The translations under genes and the position numbers were made by a program. From Hyphomonadaceae bacterium (GTDB lineage: Bacteria; Pseudomonadota; Alphaproteobacteria; Caulobacterales; Aquidulcibacteraceae), in the NCBI GenBank assembly GCA_016791325.1, contig JAEUMU010000137.1, positions 1-6,335 on the forward strand: a stretch of DNA of 6,335 bases, written 5' to 3'. This document shows positions 1-5,608 of this stretch, piece after piece (position 1 is the first letter of the stretch; each line of letters opens with the position of its first letter). The notes beneath the pieces are model-generated. The model was not told the origin of the DNA, searched no databases, and saw only the letters and a program-made list of their open reading frames with translations.

Positions 1-96
1 GTCGCCGCCGCGCTCGCCGCCAAGGATCGCGCCCGCTGTGGCCCCGTCGCGCCGGCGGAGGGGCTTTACCTCACGCGCGTCGATTATCCGAAATAG
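1..96 (+). CDS. truA: tRNA pseudouridine synthase A, C-terminal fragment (5' end outside window)
   Basis: Reading frame 1 is open from the first base to a TAG at 94-96 and gives the last 31 residues of a protein. The tail contains [16 protein letters not shown] followed by TRVDYPK, which matches the conserved C-terminus of TruA (typically a DR..AGP.AP..GL.L..V.Y pattern). TruA converts uridines at positions 38-40 of the anticodon arm of many tRNAs to pseudouridine in the cytoplasm. The catalytic aspartate lies far upstream and is not in the window. The stop codon lies inside the 3' end of dapE on the opposite strand, a 13-bp tail-to-tail overlap. The identification rests on a short but distinctive stretch, so the family call is fairly safe; nothing can be said about the start or its regulation. 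Confidence 0.85.
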   Translation, partial: VAAALAAKDRARCGPVAPAEGLYLTRVDYPK

Positions 97-1226
97 CGCC
101 GCAGCACGGCCTGGTAGCAGCGCGCCAGCGTGCGCACATCCTCAACCGCGACATGCTCATCGACCATGTGCGCGGTTTCGTTGCGCAGGCCCAGTTCCGC
201 CACCGGGCACACATCCTTGATGAAGCGCGCATCGGATGTGCCCCCCGTCGTCGCCAGCACGGGCGTATGGCCGAAGCTTTCGCTGACGGCGGCGATCAAG
301 AGATCGGTGAAGGCGCCCGGTTCTGTGTAGAATGCAACGCTTCGCGACGTCACGTTCAAGCTGGCCTTGGCGCCAGCGCGCGCGGCCGCTTGCGCGGTGA
401 TCTGCTCGATCCATTCCACTAGCTTTTCGGCGCTATGATGGGTGTTGAAGCGGATGTTCAGCTTCGCCGTTGCGCGTTGAGGGATCACGTTATGAGCGGC
501 GTTGCCGACATCCACGCTGGTCACTTCCAGGTTTGACGCGTCGAAGCCCGGCGCGCCGTGGTCCAGCTCGCGCGCCTGCAGCGCCGCCAACGCTTCGATC
601 AGCGGCGTCACCGGATTCACCGCGCGGTGCGGATAGGCGACGTGGCCTTGCTTGCCTTCCATGGTGAGCACGACGTTGAGGCTGCCGCGCCGCCCGTTCT
701 TGATCGTATCGCCAACCTTATCTTCGCTTGTGGGCTCGCCAACGAGGCAATGATCAATGCGTTCGCCCTCTGCCTTGAGCGCTTCCAACACGCGCTTGGT
801 GCCGTCGACAGCGGGGCCTTCTTCGTCGCACGTCAGCAGAAACGAGATTGAGCCGCGCGGCGCGCCTTCGGCGATGAAATCCTTGCTCGCCGTGATCATC
901 GCGGCGATCGCGGTTTTCATGTCTGCCGCGCCGCGCCCGTAGAGCATCCCGCCGCGCACCTCTGGCGCAAACGGATCGCTGGTCCAGCCTTCCCCGGGCG
1001 GAACCACGTCCAGGTGGCCGGCGAAACAGAAATTCGGCGCGCTCTCGCCGAAACGCGCATAGAGGTTGTCAACCGCGCCGAATTTGTAGCGCCGCACGCG
1101 GAAGCCCAACGCTTCAAGCTCGCCCTGCGCCAAATCGAGCACGCCCGCTTCAACGGGCGTTACCGACGCCCGTCGCATCAGGGCTTGGGCGAGAGGCAGG
1201 GGGTCGGTAAAAGGGCGGGGATCCAT
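84..1226 (-). CDS. dapE: Succinyl-diaminopimelate desuccinylase DapE
   Basis: This 380-residue M20-family zinc peptidase-like enzyme hydrolyses N-succinyl-LL-2,6-diaminopimelate to LL-diaminopimelate and succinate, a late step of lysine and peptidoglycan precursor synthesis. Visible motifs are GHLDVVPPG with H71 and D73, GRGAADMK with D102, CDEEG with E135 (expected catalytic base) and E136, GEPTS with E164, and NETAHMVDE with H353. H71, D102, E136, E164 and H353 fit the expected di-zinc ligands by comparison with the known DapE family. TTGGTSDAR at 326-334 is also typical. The frame stays open upstream to about 1820, but the ATG at 1226 was chosen because it gives the usual family length and the usual N-terminal [13 protein letters not shown] stretch, and because the DUF418 gene occupies the upstream DNA. 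No strong Shine-Dalgarno sequence precedes it. It is separated from dapD by a cassette on the other strand, so it is probably transcribed from the 1227-1280 spacer. Confidence 0.96.
   Translation of the reverse strand: MDPRPFTDPLPLAQALMRRASVTPVEAGVLDLAQGELEALGFRVRRYKFGAVDNLYARFGESAPNFCFAGHLDVVPPGEGWTSDPFAPEVRGGMLYGRGAADMKTAIAAMITASKDFIAEGAPRGSISFLLTCDEEGPAVDGTKRVLEALKAEGERIDHCLVGEPTSEDKVGDTIKNGRRGSLNVVLTMEGKQGHVAYPHRAVNPVTPLIEALAALQARELDHGAPGFDASNLEVTSVDVGNAAHNVIPQRATAKLNIRFNTHHSAEKLVEWIEQITAQAAARAGAKASLNVTSRSVAFYTEPGAFTDLLIAAVSESFGHTPVLATTGGTSDARFIKDVCPVAELGLRNETAHMVDEHVAVEDVRTLARCYQAVLRRYFG
1185..1213 (+). promoter_or_regulatory. Candidate sigma70-like promoter for the DUF418 gene
   Basis: TTGGGC at 1185-1190 and TAAAAG at 1208-1213 are separated by exactly 17 bases. 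They match the -35 consensus at three positions and the -10 consensus at four. They lie in the 5' coding part of dapE and would start a transcript with a leader of roughly 60 bases ahead of the ATG at 1281. A weak match like this is a candidate only. Confidence 0.22.
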
Positions 1227-1242
1227 GTTGGGACGATGCTTA

Positions 1243-1256
1243 GGCCAAGCTTGGCC
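1243..1256. repeat. Perfect 14-bp palindrome in divergent promoter spacer
   Basis: GGCCAAGCTTGGCC is its own reverse complement and sits in the 54-bp spacer between the divergent dapE and DUF418 starts. Such placement is common for operators, so it could be a binding site for a dimeric regulator acting on either gene. On the - strand a very weak promoter-like arrangement (TTTCAC at 1265-1260, 17-base spacer, TAAGCA at 1242-1237) would place the palindrome wholly within the spacer. Only one copy is seen and no regulator gene is nearby, so an operator role is inference and chance in GC-rich DNA is possible. Confidence 0.4.
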
Positions 1257-1267
1257 GGCGTGAAAGT

Positions 1268-1276
1268 GGGGAGAAA
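1268..1276 (+). promoter_or_regulatory. Ribosome binding site deciding the DUF418 start
   Basis: The purine-rich GGGGAGAAA precedes the ATG at 1281 at a suitable distance. It favours that start over the in-frame ATG at 1236, which would add 15 residues, would lie almost against the palindrome, and has no comparable upstream site. Confidence 0.6.
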
Positions 1277-1280
1277 CGCC

Positions 1281-2507
1281 ATGAGCGAGGTCGCGCCGGT
1301 GCAGGAGGCCAGCCGTATCAAGAGCCTCGATGTCATGCGTGGGTTCGCGCTGCTCGGGATACTGGCCGTCAACGCCGCCTACTTCGCCGCGCCCTGGCAA
1401 ACCGGCATTGATCCCACGGTGGCGCCTCTCGCCGTGGATGGATCGACGCTTTGGACCTGGCTGGTGATGCATGTCTTCTTCGAGTTCAAATGCATCACTC
1501 TGTTCTCTTTGCTGTTTGGCGCCAGCATTTATCTGGTTGGCGGCGAGCGCAGCGATAAGGCGCGCGGCGCGGTGCTGCGCCGGCGGCTGTTTTGGTTGCT
1601 CATCTTCGGCCTCATCCACGCGCTCCTGATCTGGTACGGCGATATTCTCGTCACCTACGCGCTCACCGGCTTTTTGGTTCTCTTCGCGCGCTCCTGGAAG
1701 CCGGCCACGCTGATGATCGTGGGCGTTTTGCTCTATTTGCTTTCGCTGCTGCTGCAGCACGCGCTGGGGCTGTTCTATGATGTGATCCCGCCCGACCAGC
1801 AGGCGCTTCTGCGTGAGCAACTGGCCGCCATCTTCGCCGTGCCGCCCGAAGAATTCGCCCGCATGCGCGAGGCTTATCAGGGCGGTTTTGTTTCCGGCTT
1901 GCAGGAAAATGTCAGCACGTGGCTCTCGATCATAGGCAACACCCTATTCGGGCTGGTGATCCGCACGGCCGGTGTGATGATGATCGGCATGGCGCTGTTC
2001 AAGTGGGGCTTCTTGAGCGGCAATGCCCCCACTTGGCTTTACGGCGTAATGCTTGTGCTGGGCGCGGCGGCGCTGGCGCTTGTCGGCTATCAAGCGTGGC
2101 TCAATTGGGAGGCGCGCTTCGATCTGATGCATCTAATGACGCGCGGCAGCTTGGCGAACGGCGCCGTTTCGATCTTTGTCTCTATCGGCTACGCGAGCTT
2201 GTTCGTGTTGCTGGTCAAGGCCGGGGCGCGCGTGCTGACAGAGCCGCTCGCCGCGGTGGGGCGCATGGCCTTCTCCAACTACATCGCGCAATCGCTGATC
2301 ATGACCAGCATCTTCTATGGCGGGCGCGGCCTTGGCCTTTGGGGCGAGGTTGACCGGGCGCAGCTTTGGGGCATTGTGGCGGGCGTGTGGGCGCTGCAGC
2401 TCATCTGGTCGCCATTGTGGTTGGCGCGTTTCCAGATGGGGCCGCTCGAATGGCTGTGGCGGCGGCTTTCTTATGCAAGGCCGGTCGCCATCGCCAAGCC
2501 CGCCTGA
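1281..2507 (+). CDS. DUF418-family multi-pass membrane protein
   Basis: This 408-residue hydrophobic protein carries the marks of the DUF418 (YeiB-like) family. Near the N-terminus it has SRIKSLDVMRGFALLGILAVN (residues 11-31, split by the first membrane helix), then FFEFKCITLFSLLFGAS (66-82), and near the C-terminus RMAFSNYIAQSL (328-339) and the closing GPLEWLWRRLSY (387-398). Hydrophobic segments likely to span the membrane lie at about 20-37, 58-86, 102-118, 122-137, 142-163, 214-240, 252-272, 294-313, 330-347 and 361-382. Between 164 and 212 is a more polar loop. DUF418 proteins have no settled biochemical role; roles in transport or in modifying envelope compounds have been suggested, and related membrane acyltransferase-like folds start with a similar SLD..RG motif. 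The start at 1281 is preceded by a good ribosome binding site. A small exported protein follows 23 bp downstream, so the two are probably cotranscribed. The family call is secure; the function is not known. Confidence 0.92.
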   Translation: MSEVAPVQEASRIKSLDVMRGFALLGILAVNAAYFAAPWQTGIDPTVAPLAVDGSTLWTWLVMHVFFEFKCITLFSLLFGASIYLVGGERSDKARGAVLRRRLFWLLIFGLIHALLIWYGDILVTYALTGFLVLFARSWKPATLMIVGVLLYLLSLLLQHALGLFYDVIPPDQQALLREQLAAIFAVPPEEFARMREAYQGGFVSGLQENVSTWLSIIGNTLFGLVIRTAGVMMIGMALFKWGFLSGNAPTWLYGVMLVLGAAALALVGYQAWLNWEARFDLMHLMTRGSLANGAVSIFVSIGYASLFVLLVKAGARVLTEPLAAVGRMAFSNYIAQSLIMTSIFYGGRGLGLWGEVDRAQLWGIVAGVWALQLIWSPLWLARFQMGPLEWLWRRLSYARPVAIAKPA

Positions 2508-2513
2508 ATTCGC

Positions 2514-2523
2514 AAGGGAGGAA
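2514..2523 (+). promoter_or_regulatory. Strong ribosome binding site of the small exported protein
   Basis: AAGGGAGGAA lies seven bases ahead of the ATG at 2531, the best Shine-Dalgarno match in the window. It fixes the start at 2531 rather than at upstream in-frame codons that would run back into the DUF418 gene, and suggests the small protein is made in quantity. Confidence 0.7.
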
Positions 2524-2530
2524 CAGCAGA

Positions 2531-2872
2531 ATGAGGAAGGTAATGTTCGCCGCACTCGCCGCGGCCTGCATGTCGGGCGCCGCGTTCGCCGATACGATTG
2601 GCGCCGCCGCTAACAACACGGTCGTCATCACCTATCCCAATGGCGCGTCAGTGAACTACCATTTCAATGAAGACGGCACCTTCCAGGCGCACTCGGCCAA
2701 CGGCCACGTCACCGGCGCTTATGAAATCACCGGCGATCAGATCTGCTTGACGCCCGCCGGCGGCCAGCGCGCCTGCACGCCGTATCAAGCCCAACGCGGC
2801 GTCGGTGAAACCTGGACGCAAACCGCCGCCGATGGCTCCACCATCACCGTGGAAATCCGCGCCGGGCGCTGA
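2531..2872 (+). CDS. Small exported protein of unknown function
   Basis: The product has 113 residues. MRKVMFAALAAACMSGAAFA (residues 1-20) is a clear Sec signal peptide with likely cleavage after AFA, leaving about 93 residues. Cysteine 13 lies in the signal peptide with AAA before it, not a proper lipobox, so a lipoprotein is unlikely. The mature part alternates short strand-like segments with turns (TVVITYPNG, VNYHFNEDGTFQAH, TGAYEITGDQICLTP, DGSTITVEIRAGR), which suggests a small beta-rich domain. It has two cysteines, C72 and C82, that could form a disulfide in the periplasm. I recognise the general look of short alphaproteobacterial periplasmic proteins with a Y.NG...Y.F..DGTF pattern but no named family. 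It lies 23 bp after the DUF418 gene, has a strong ribosome binding site, and is followed by a terminator hairpin, so it is the last gene of a two-gene unit. Confidence 0.85.
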   Translation: MRKVMFAALAAACMSGAAFADTIGAAANNTVVITYPNGASVNYHFNEDGTFQAHSANGHVTGAYEITGDQICLTPAGGQRACTPYQAQRGVGETWTQTAADGSTITVEIRAGR

Positions 2873-2894
2873 GCGTTCAGCATGGAAAAGCAGG

Positions 2895-2923
2895 ACGGCG
2901 GCGCCCTCATGCGCCGCCGTTTT
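2895..2923 (+). terminator. Intrinsic terminator between converging units
   Basis: ACGGCGGCGC (2895-2904) and GCGCCGCCGT (2911-2920) form a perfect 10-bp stem with a six-base loop, followed by a T run at 2920-2923. It begins 22 bases after the stop of the small exported protein gene. On the - strand it begins 11 bases after the dapD stop, with a TTTT run a few bases beyond the stem, so it may also stop transcription of the argB-dapD operon, less efficiently. Confidence 0.8.
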
Positions 2924-2931
2924 CGCGTCCG

Positions 2932-3771
2932 TCAGTCGCGCAGCAATTCGTTCACGCCAGTTTTCGAGCGCGTCTGCGCATCCACGCGCTTGACGATCAC
3001 AGCGCATGCCAAGCTCGGCCCGCCCTTGGGATCGGGCAGCGAGCCCGGCACCACCACCGCATACGCCGGCACTTCCCCGCGCGTGATCTCGCCGCTGGCG
3101 CGGTCAACGATCTTGGTCGATTGGCTGATGAACGTGCCCATCGCCAGCACCGCCCCTTCGCGCACGATCACGCCTTCGGCCACTTCAGAACGCGCGCCGA
3201 TGAAGCAATTGTCCTCGATGATGGTGGGATTGGCCTGCAGCGGCTCCAGCACGCCGCCAATGCCGGCGCCGCCGGAAATGTGCACATTCTTGCCGATTTG
3301 CGCGCATGACCCAACCGTCGCCCACGTATCCACCATCGTGCCTTCGTCGACATAAGCGCCAATGTTCACGAAGCTCGGCATCAGCACCACGTTCTTGGCG
3401 ATGAAGGCGCCGCGCCGCGCCACAGCGCCTGGCACAGCGCGAAAGCCCGCACTCTGAAACGACGCTTCACCCCAGCCCAAGAACTTGGAGTGAACTTTGT
3501 CCCAGTAGGGGCCGGGCGAGGGATCGCCGCCGCCGGCGCCGATCAGTTGGTTGGCGGTGGTGCGGAAGGAAAGCAGCACCGCCTTCTTCAGCCATTGATG
3601 GGTTGTCCAGGCGCCGTCCCCGCCGCGCGAGGCCACGCGCGCCTGGCCGCTATCGAGCAGATCGAGCGCCGCTTCGATGGCTTCGACGTCGGCGCCTTTG
3701 CTTTGCGGAGAGAGGGAATCGCGGCGTTCCCAGGCGGCTTCGATTTGGGCGGCGAGATCGGCGTTGCTCAT
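2932..3771 (-). CDS. dapD: 2,3,4,5-tetrahydropyridine-2,6-dicarboxylate N-succinyltransferase DapD
   Basis: This cytoplasmic enzyme transfers a succinyl group from succinyl-CoA to tetrahydrodipicolinate, committing it to the succinylase branch of diaminopimelate and lysine synthesis. The 279 residues match the usual family length. Residues 1-100 form the helical N-terminal domain ([39 protein letters not shown]). Residues 110-250 show the left-handed beta-helix hexapeptide pattern with the diagnostic [20 protein letters not shown] (131-150), [21 protein letters not shown] (153-173, read as repeats) and [15 protein letters not shown] (186-200). The C-terminus [19 protein letters not shown] is typical. 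The ATG at 3771 was chosen because MSNADL is the common N-terminus. An ATG at 3783 (four more residues) and a TTG at 3807 (twelve more) are in frame, and none has a clear ribosome binding site. The gene follows the HAD gene by 32 bp and is the last gene of the argB operon. Confidence 0.95.
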   Translation of the reverse strand: MSNADLAAQIEAAWERRDSLSPQSKGADVEAIEAALDLLDSGQARVASRGGDGAWTTHQWLKKAVLLSFRTTANQLIGAGGGDPSPGPYWDKVHSKFLGWGEASFQSAGFRAVPGAVARRGAFIAKNVVLMPSFVNIGAYVDEGTMVDTWATVGSCAQIGKNVHISGGAGIGGVLEPLQANPTIIEDNCFIGARSEVAEGVIVREGAVLAMGTFISQSTKIVDRASGEITRGEVPAYAVVVPGSLPDPKGGPSLACAVIVKRVDAQTRSKTGVNELLRD

Positions 3772-3803
3772 GGCATCGGCCATACGGGCATCGCGGCGGG
3801 GTT

Positions 3804-4442
3804 TCAACCTTGCGCGTCGAGCCAGCGGCGCAGAAACGTGCTCACATCCGGCGCCCAGTGATCGACATAGGCCACGTGCGGGTCGGGGTGGGTGGCGCCG
3901 ACCAGGGCGGTGCGGAAGCCCATCGCGTGCGCGGGTTCGAGATTCTTCAGCGTATCTTCCACCAGGATCGCCGTGCCGGCCGCCACCGCGTGCGCCGCGA
4001 TCAGGCGCTCATAGGCTTGCTTTTGCGGCTTGGGCGCAAGGCCAGCGTCCTCGATATCGAAGACATGGGCGAAATGGCGCGCCAAACCAAGCGTCTCGAG
4101 CACGCGCTGCGCATGCCCGCCGCCGCCATTGGTGAACACCAGCTTGCGCCCGGGCAAGCGCGCCAGCAGCGCATCCAGTTCGGGATCGGGGCTCAGCACG
4201 GAATGATCGGCGTCATGCACATAAGCGAGAAAATCGCGCGCGTTGACGCCGTGATGCGCCACCAGCCCGCAGACTGTCGCGCCATACTGGTGGAAATAGC
4301 GCTCACGCAGTTCCTGAGCGCGGATCTCATCCACCGCCAGGGTGCGGGCGATGTAGGCGTTCATGCGCTGGCCGATTTCATCGTAAAGCGTCGGCGCGGG
4401 ATAGAGGGTGTTGTCGAGATCGAACACCCAGTCGCGGATCAT
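3804..4442 (-). CDS. HAD-superfamily hydrolase, pyrimidine 5'-nucleotidase type
   Basis: The 212-residue protein has the four HAD motifs. Motif I is [10 protein letters not shown] with nucleophile D8 and acid/base D10. Motif II is LVFTNGG with T104. Motif III is the lysine K138 in [10 protein letters not shown]. Motif IV is [10 protein letters not shown] with E162 and D163. The DLDNTLYP signature, the helical cap at about 16-85 and the overall length are those of the bacterial and fungal pyrimidine 5'-nucleotidase (SDT1-like) subfamily, which dephosphorylates nucleoside monophosphates. The actual substrate cannot be read from sequence. Motif IV more often reads DD at the acidic pair; here it is ED, which HAD enzymes tolerate. 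The ATG at 4442 overlaps the stop of the DUF1036 gene as ATGA, implying translational coupling. A gene of this type beside argB and dapD is, to my knowledge, a recurring arrangement in alphaproteobacteria. Confidence 0.88.
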   Translation of the reverse strand: MIRDWVFDLDNTLYPAPTLYDEIGQRMNAYIARTLAVDEIRAQELRERYFHQYGATVCGLVAHHGVNARDFLAYVHDADHSVLSPDPELDALLARLPGRKLVFTNGGGGHAQRVLETLGLARHFAHVFDIEDAGLAPKPQKQAYERLIAAHAVAAGTAILVEDTLKNLEPAHAMGFRTALVGATHPDPHVAYVDHWAPDVSTFLRRWLDAQG

Positions 4443-5608
4443 GGCGCTTCGCCGGGGATTTCCGGTGCGGCCTGCGGGGCGAAGCCGCGGCGCGTTTCGC
4501 GCGCGGCTGGGGCGTCGGGGGCGATTGTGCCGGGCGCCGCGCGCGGCGCCACGCCAGGGGCGAGGAAATCGTCTTCGTTGAAATCAACCACAAGGCCCGG
4601 GCGCTGGCGCGGCAAGATGCGCGTGAAAAACGCCGTGGAATAATAGCGGCTCTCGCAATCATCGCGGCCCAGAATGGCGAAGCGTGCGGGGCTTGTGCAG
4701 AACGGCTCGCCGCCCGCGGCCAAGTAGCGCGTGCCGGCCTCGCTCTCGAGCGCGGCGTGGACGTAATAGGCGTCCTGGATCAGCACTTCGTCGATGGTGC
4801 GCACGCAGCCGCCCGGATTGAGCGGCCACCAGCCGCGGCTTTCCCAGCCTTCGCCGCGCCGGCGCGCCACAGCCGTCCACAGCCTCCCGCGGGTGCGGTT
4901 GCATAGCGTCAGCCCCACTTGGTCCGAGCGGCGGCGCGCGGCCACTTCCAGCGCATCGAGCAATTGATCTTCCGTCGCCGAAGGGGCCAGGCGCGCGGCG
5001 GCGCGGAATTGCGCGATGGCTTGGGCGATGCGGCGCGGATCGGCGCCGCGCCGGCCAAGGCCGATATCGTAGCCCGCATCTTCCAGCAGGCGCTGTATGC
5101 CTTGCTGGCGTGCGCGCGCCAGCGTCAATGGCGCGGCTTCCGAGAAGCTGGTGCGCCAGCCATCGCGCTTGTTGATTTGCACGCGGCGGAAGCGGCGCTC
5201 TTCATAGCCGCTGGCGGCGCAATTGGGCGGGTTTTCGATGGCGAATTGCTGGTTGGTGTCCACGCACAAGCGGGCGTCGCCGCTCCATTGCCGGCGACCG
5301 CCGCGATGGGCGGAGGATGTGCGCGCATACAGATAGTGCGTGCCGCGCGCCAACGGCGCACCTACGGCGGTGCGGCATTCGCCCGGGCGCAGCCGCGTCC
5401 AGCCCTGCACCAGAATGGCGCGCCCGTCCGGGCGGCCGGTCGCGGCTTCCAGCACGAAGCTGGTTTCGTTGCACACCTGCCAGCCTTGCGGCTGGGCTTG
5501 TTGCTGTTGCTGCGCTTCGGCGCGCGCGCCGAAGAGCGCCCACGCCAACAGCGCAGCGCCGAGCGCGACGGCCGCGCCCGCCCTAATGAATGAGCGTGCC
5601 GGCGCCAT
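4439..5608 (-). CDS. Exported protein with two DUF1036-like four-cysteine domains
   Basis: The 389-residue product begins with a signal peptide (positively charged start, hydrophobic core at 10-26, likely cleavage after ARA or AEA near 30-32), then a glutamine-rich linker. Domain A (about 43-155) opens with WQVCNETSFVLEAA, continues with QGWTRLRPGEC, and has cysteines at 46, 78, 115 and 130. Domain B (about 231-335) opens with VGLTLCNRTRGRLWTAV, continues with RGWWPLNPGGC, and has cysteines at 236, 268, 304 and 318. The CN.T and GW..L.PG.C pattern is that of DUF1036, an alphaproteobacterial family of unknown function. Between them, 168-224 (GIQRLLEDAGYDIG, then AIAQFRAAARLAPSATEDQLLDAL) resembles a peptidoglycan-binding-like helical repeat; this is inference. 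The tail at 350-389 is proline- and alanine-rich and probably disordered. The start overlaps the end of argB by 26 bp, and the stop overlaps the HAD start by 4 bp. No enzymatic motif is visible; a periplasmic or envelope role is likely. Confidence 0.85.
   Translation of the reverse strand: MAPARSFIRAGAAVALGAALLAWALFGARAEAQQQQQAQPQGWQVCNETSFVLEAATGRPDGRAILVQGWTRLRPGECRTAVGAPLARGTHYLYARTSSAHRGGRRQWSGDARLCVDTNQQFAIENPPNCAASGYEERRFRRVQINKRDGWRTSFSEAAPLTLARARQQGIQRLLEDAGYDIGLGRRGADPRRIAQAIAQFRAAARLAPSATEDQLLDALEVAARRRSDQVGLTLCNRTRGRLWTAVARRRGEGWESRGWWPLNPGGCVRTIDEVLIQDAYYVHAALESEAGTRYLAAGGEPFCTSPARFAILGRDDCESRYYSTAFFTRILPRQRPGLVVDFNEDDFLAPGVAPRAAPGTIAPDAPAARETRRGFAPQAAPEIPGEAP
4533..4550. repeat. 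Perfect 18-bp G+C-only palindrome inside the DUF1036 gene
   Basis: GGCGCCGCGCGCGGCGCC is its own reverse complement. It encodes part of the alanine/proline-rich tail (GVAPRAAP region). Low-complexity coding in GC-rich DNA readily yields such palindromes, so no function is claimed. Confidence 0.35.

Noticed and set aside
1227..1820. The dapE reading frame stays open for nearly 600 bases upstream, antisense to the DUF418 gene.
   Set aside because: The extension is a low-complexity, charged shadow of the DUF418 gene with no family resemblance; DapE's normal length and N-terminus are reached from the ATG at 1226.
2531..2590. The small exported protein as a lipoprotein through cysteine 13.
   Set aside because: The residues before the cysteine (A-A-A, with leucine one position too far) do not form a normal lipobox, and a good signal peptidase I site follows at residue 20.
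1281..2872. The + strand cassette as a mobile element or toxin-antitoxin pair.
   Set aside because: There are no transposase, terminal repeats or target duplications, base composition resembles the flanks, and neither protein resembles a toxin or antitoxin.
4533..4550. The 18-bp G+C palindrome as a regulatory or recombination site.
   Set aside because: It lies in an alanine/proline-coding tail made almost wholly of G and C, where such palindromes arise readily; no second copy was noticed.
3603..4643. A 346-codon open frame on the + strand across the dapD/HAD/DUF1036 region.
   Set aside because: It is arginine-rich, matches no family, spans three well-supported genes on the other strand, and is typical of antisense frames in GC-rich DNA.
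4919..5593. A 224-codon + strand open frame opposite the DUF1036 gene.
   Set aside because: The opposite strand has a signal peptide, duplicated motifs and operon overlaps; the + strand frame is arginine/alanine-rich with no recognisable motif.
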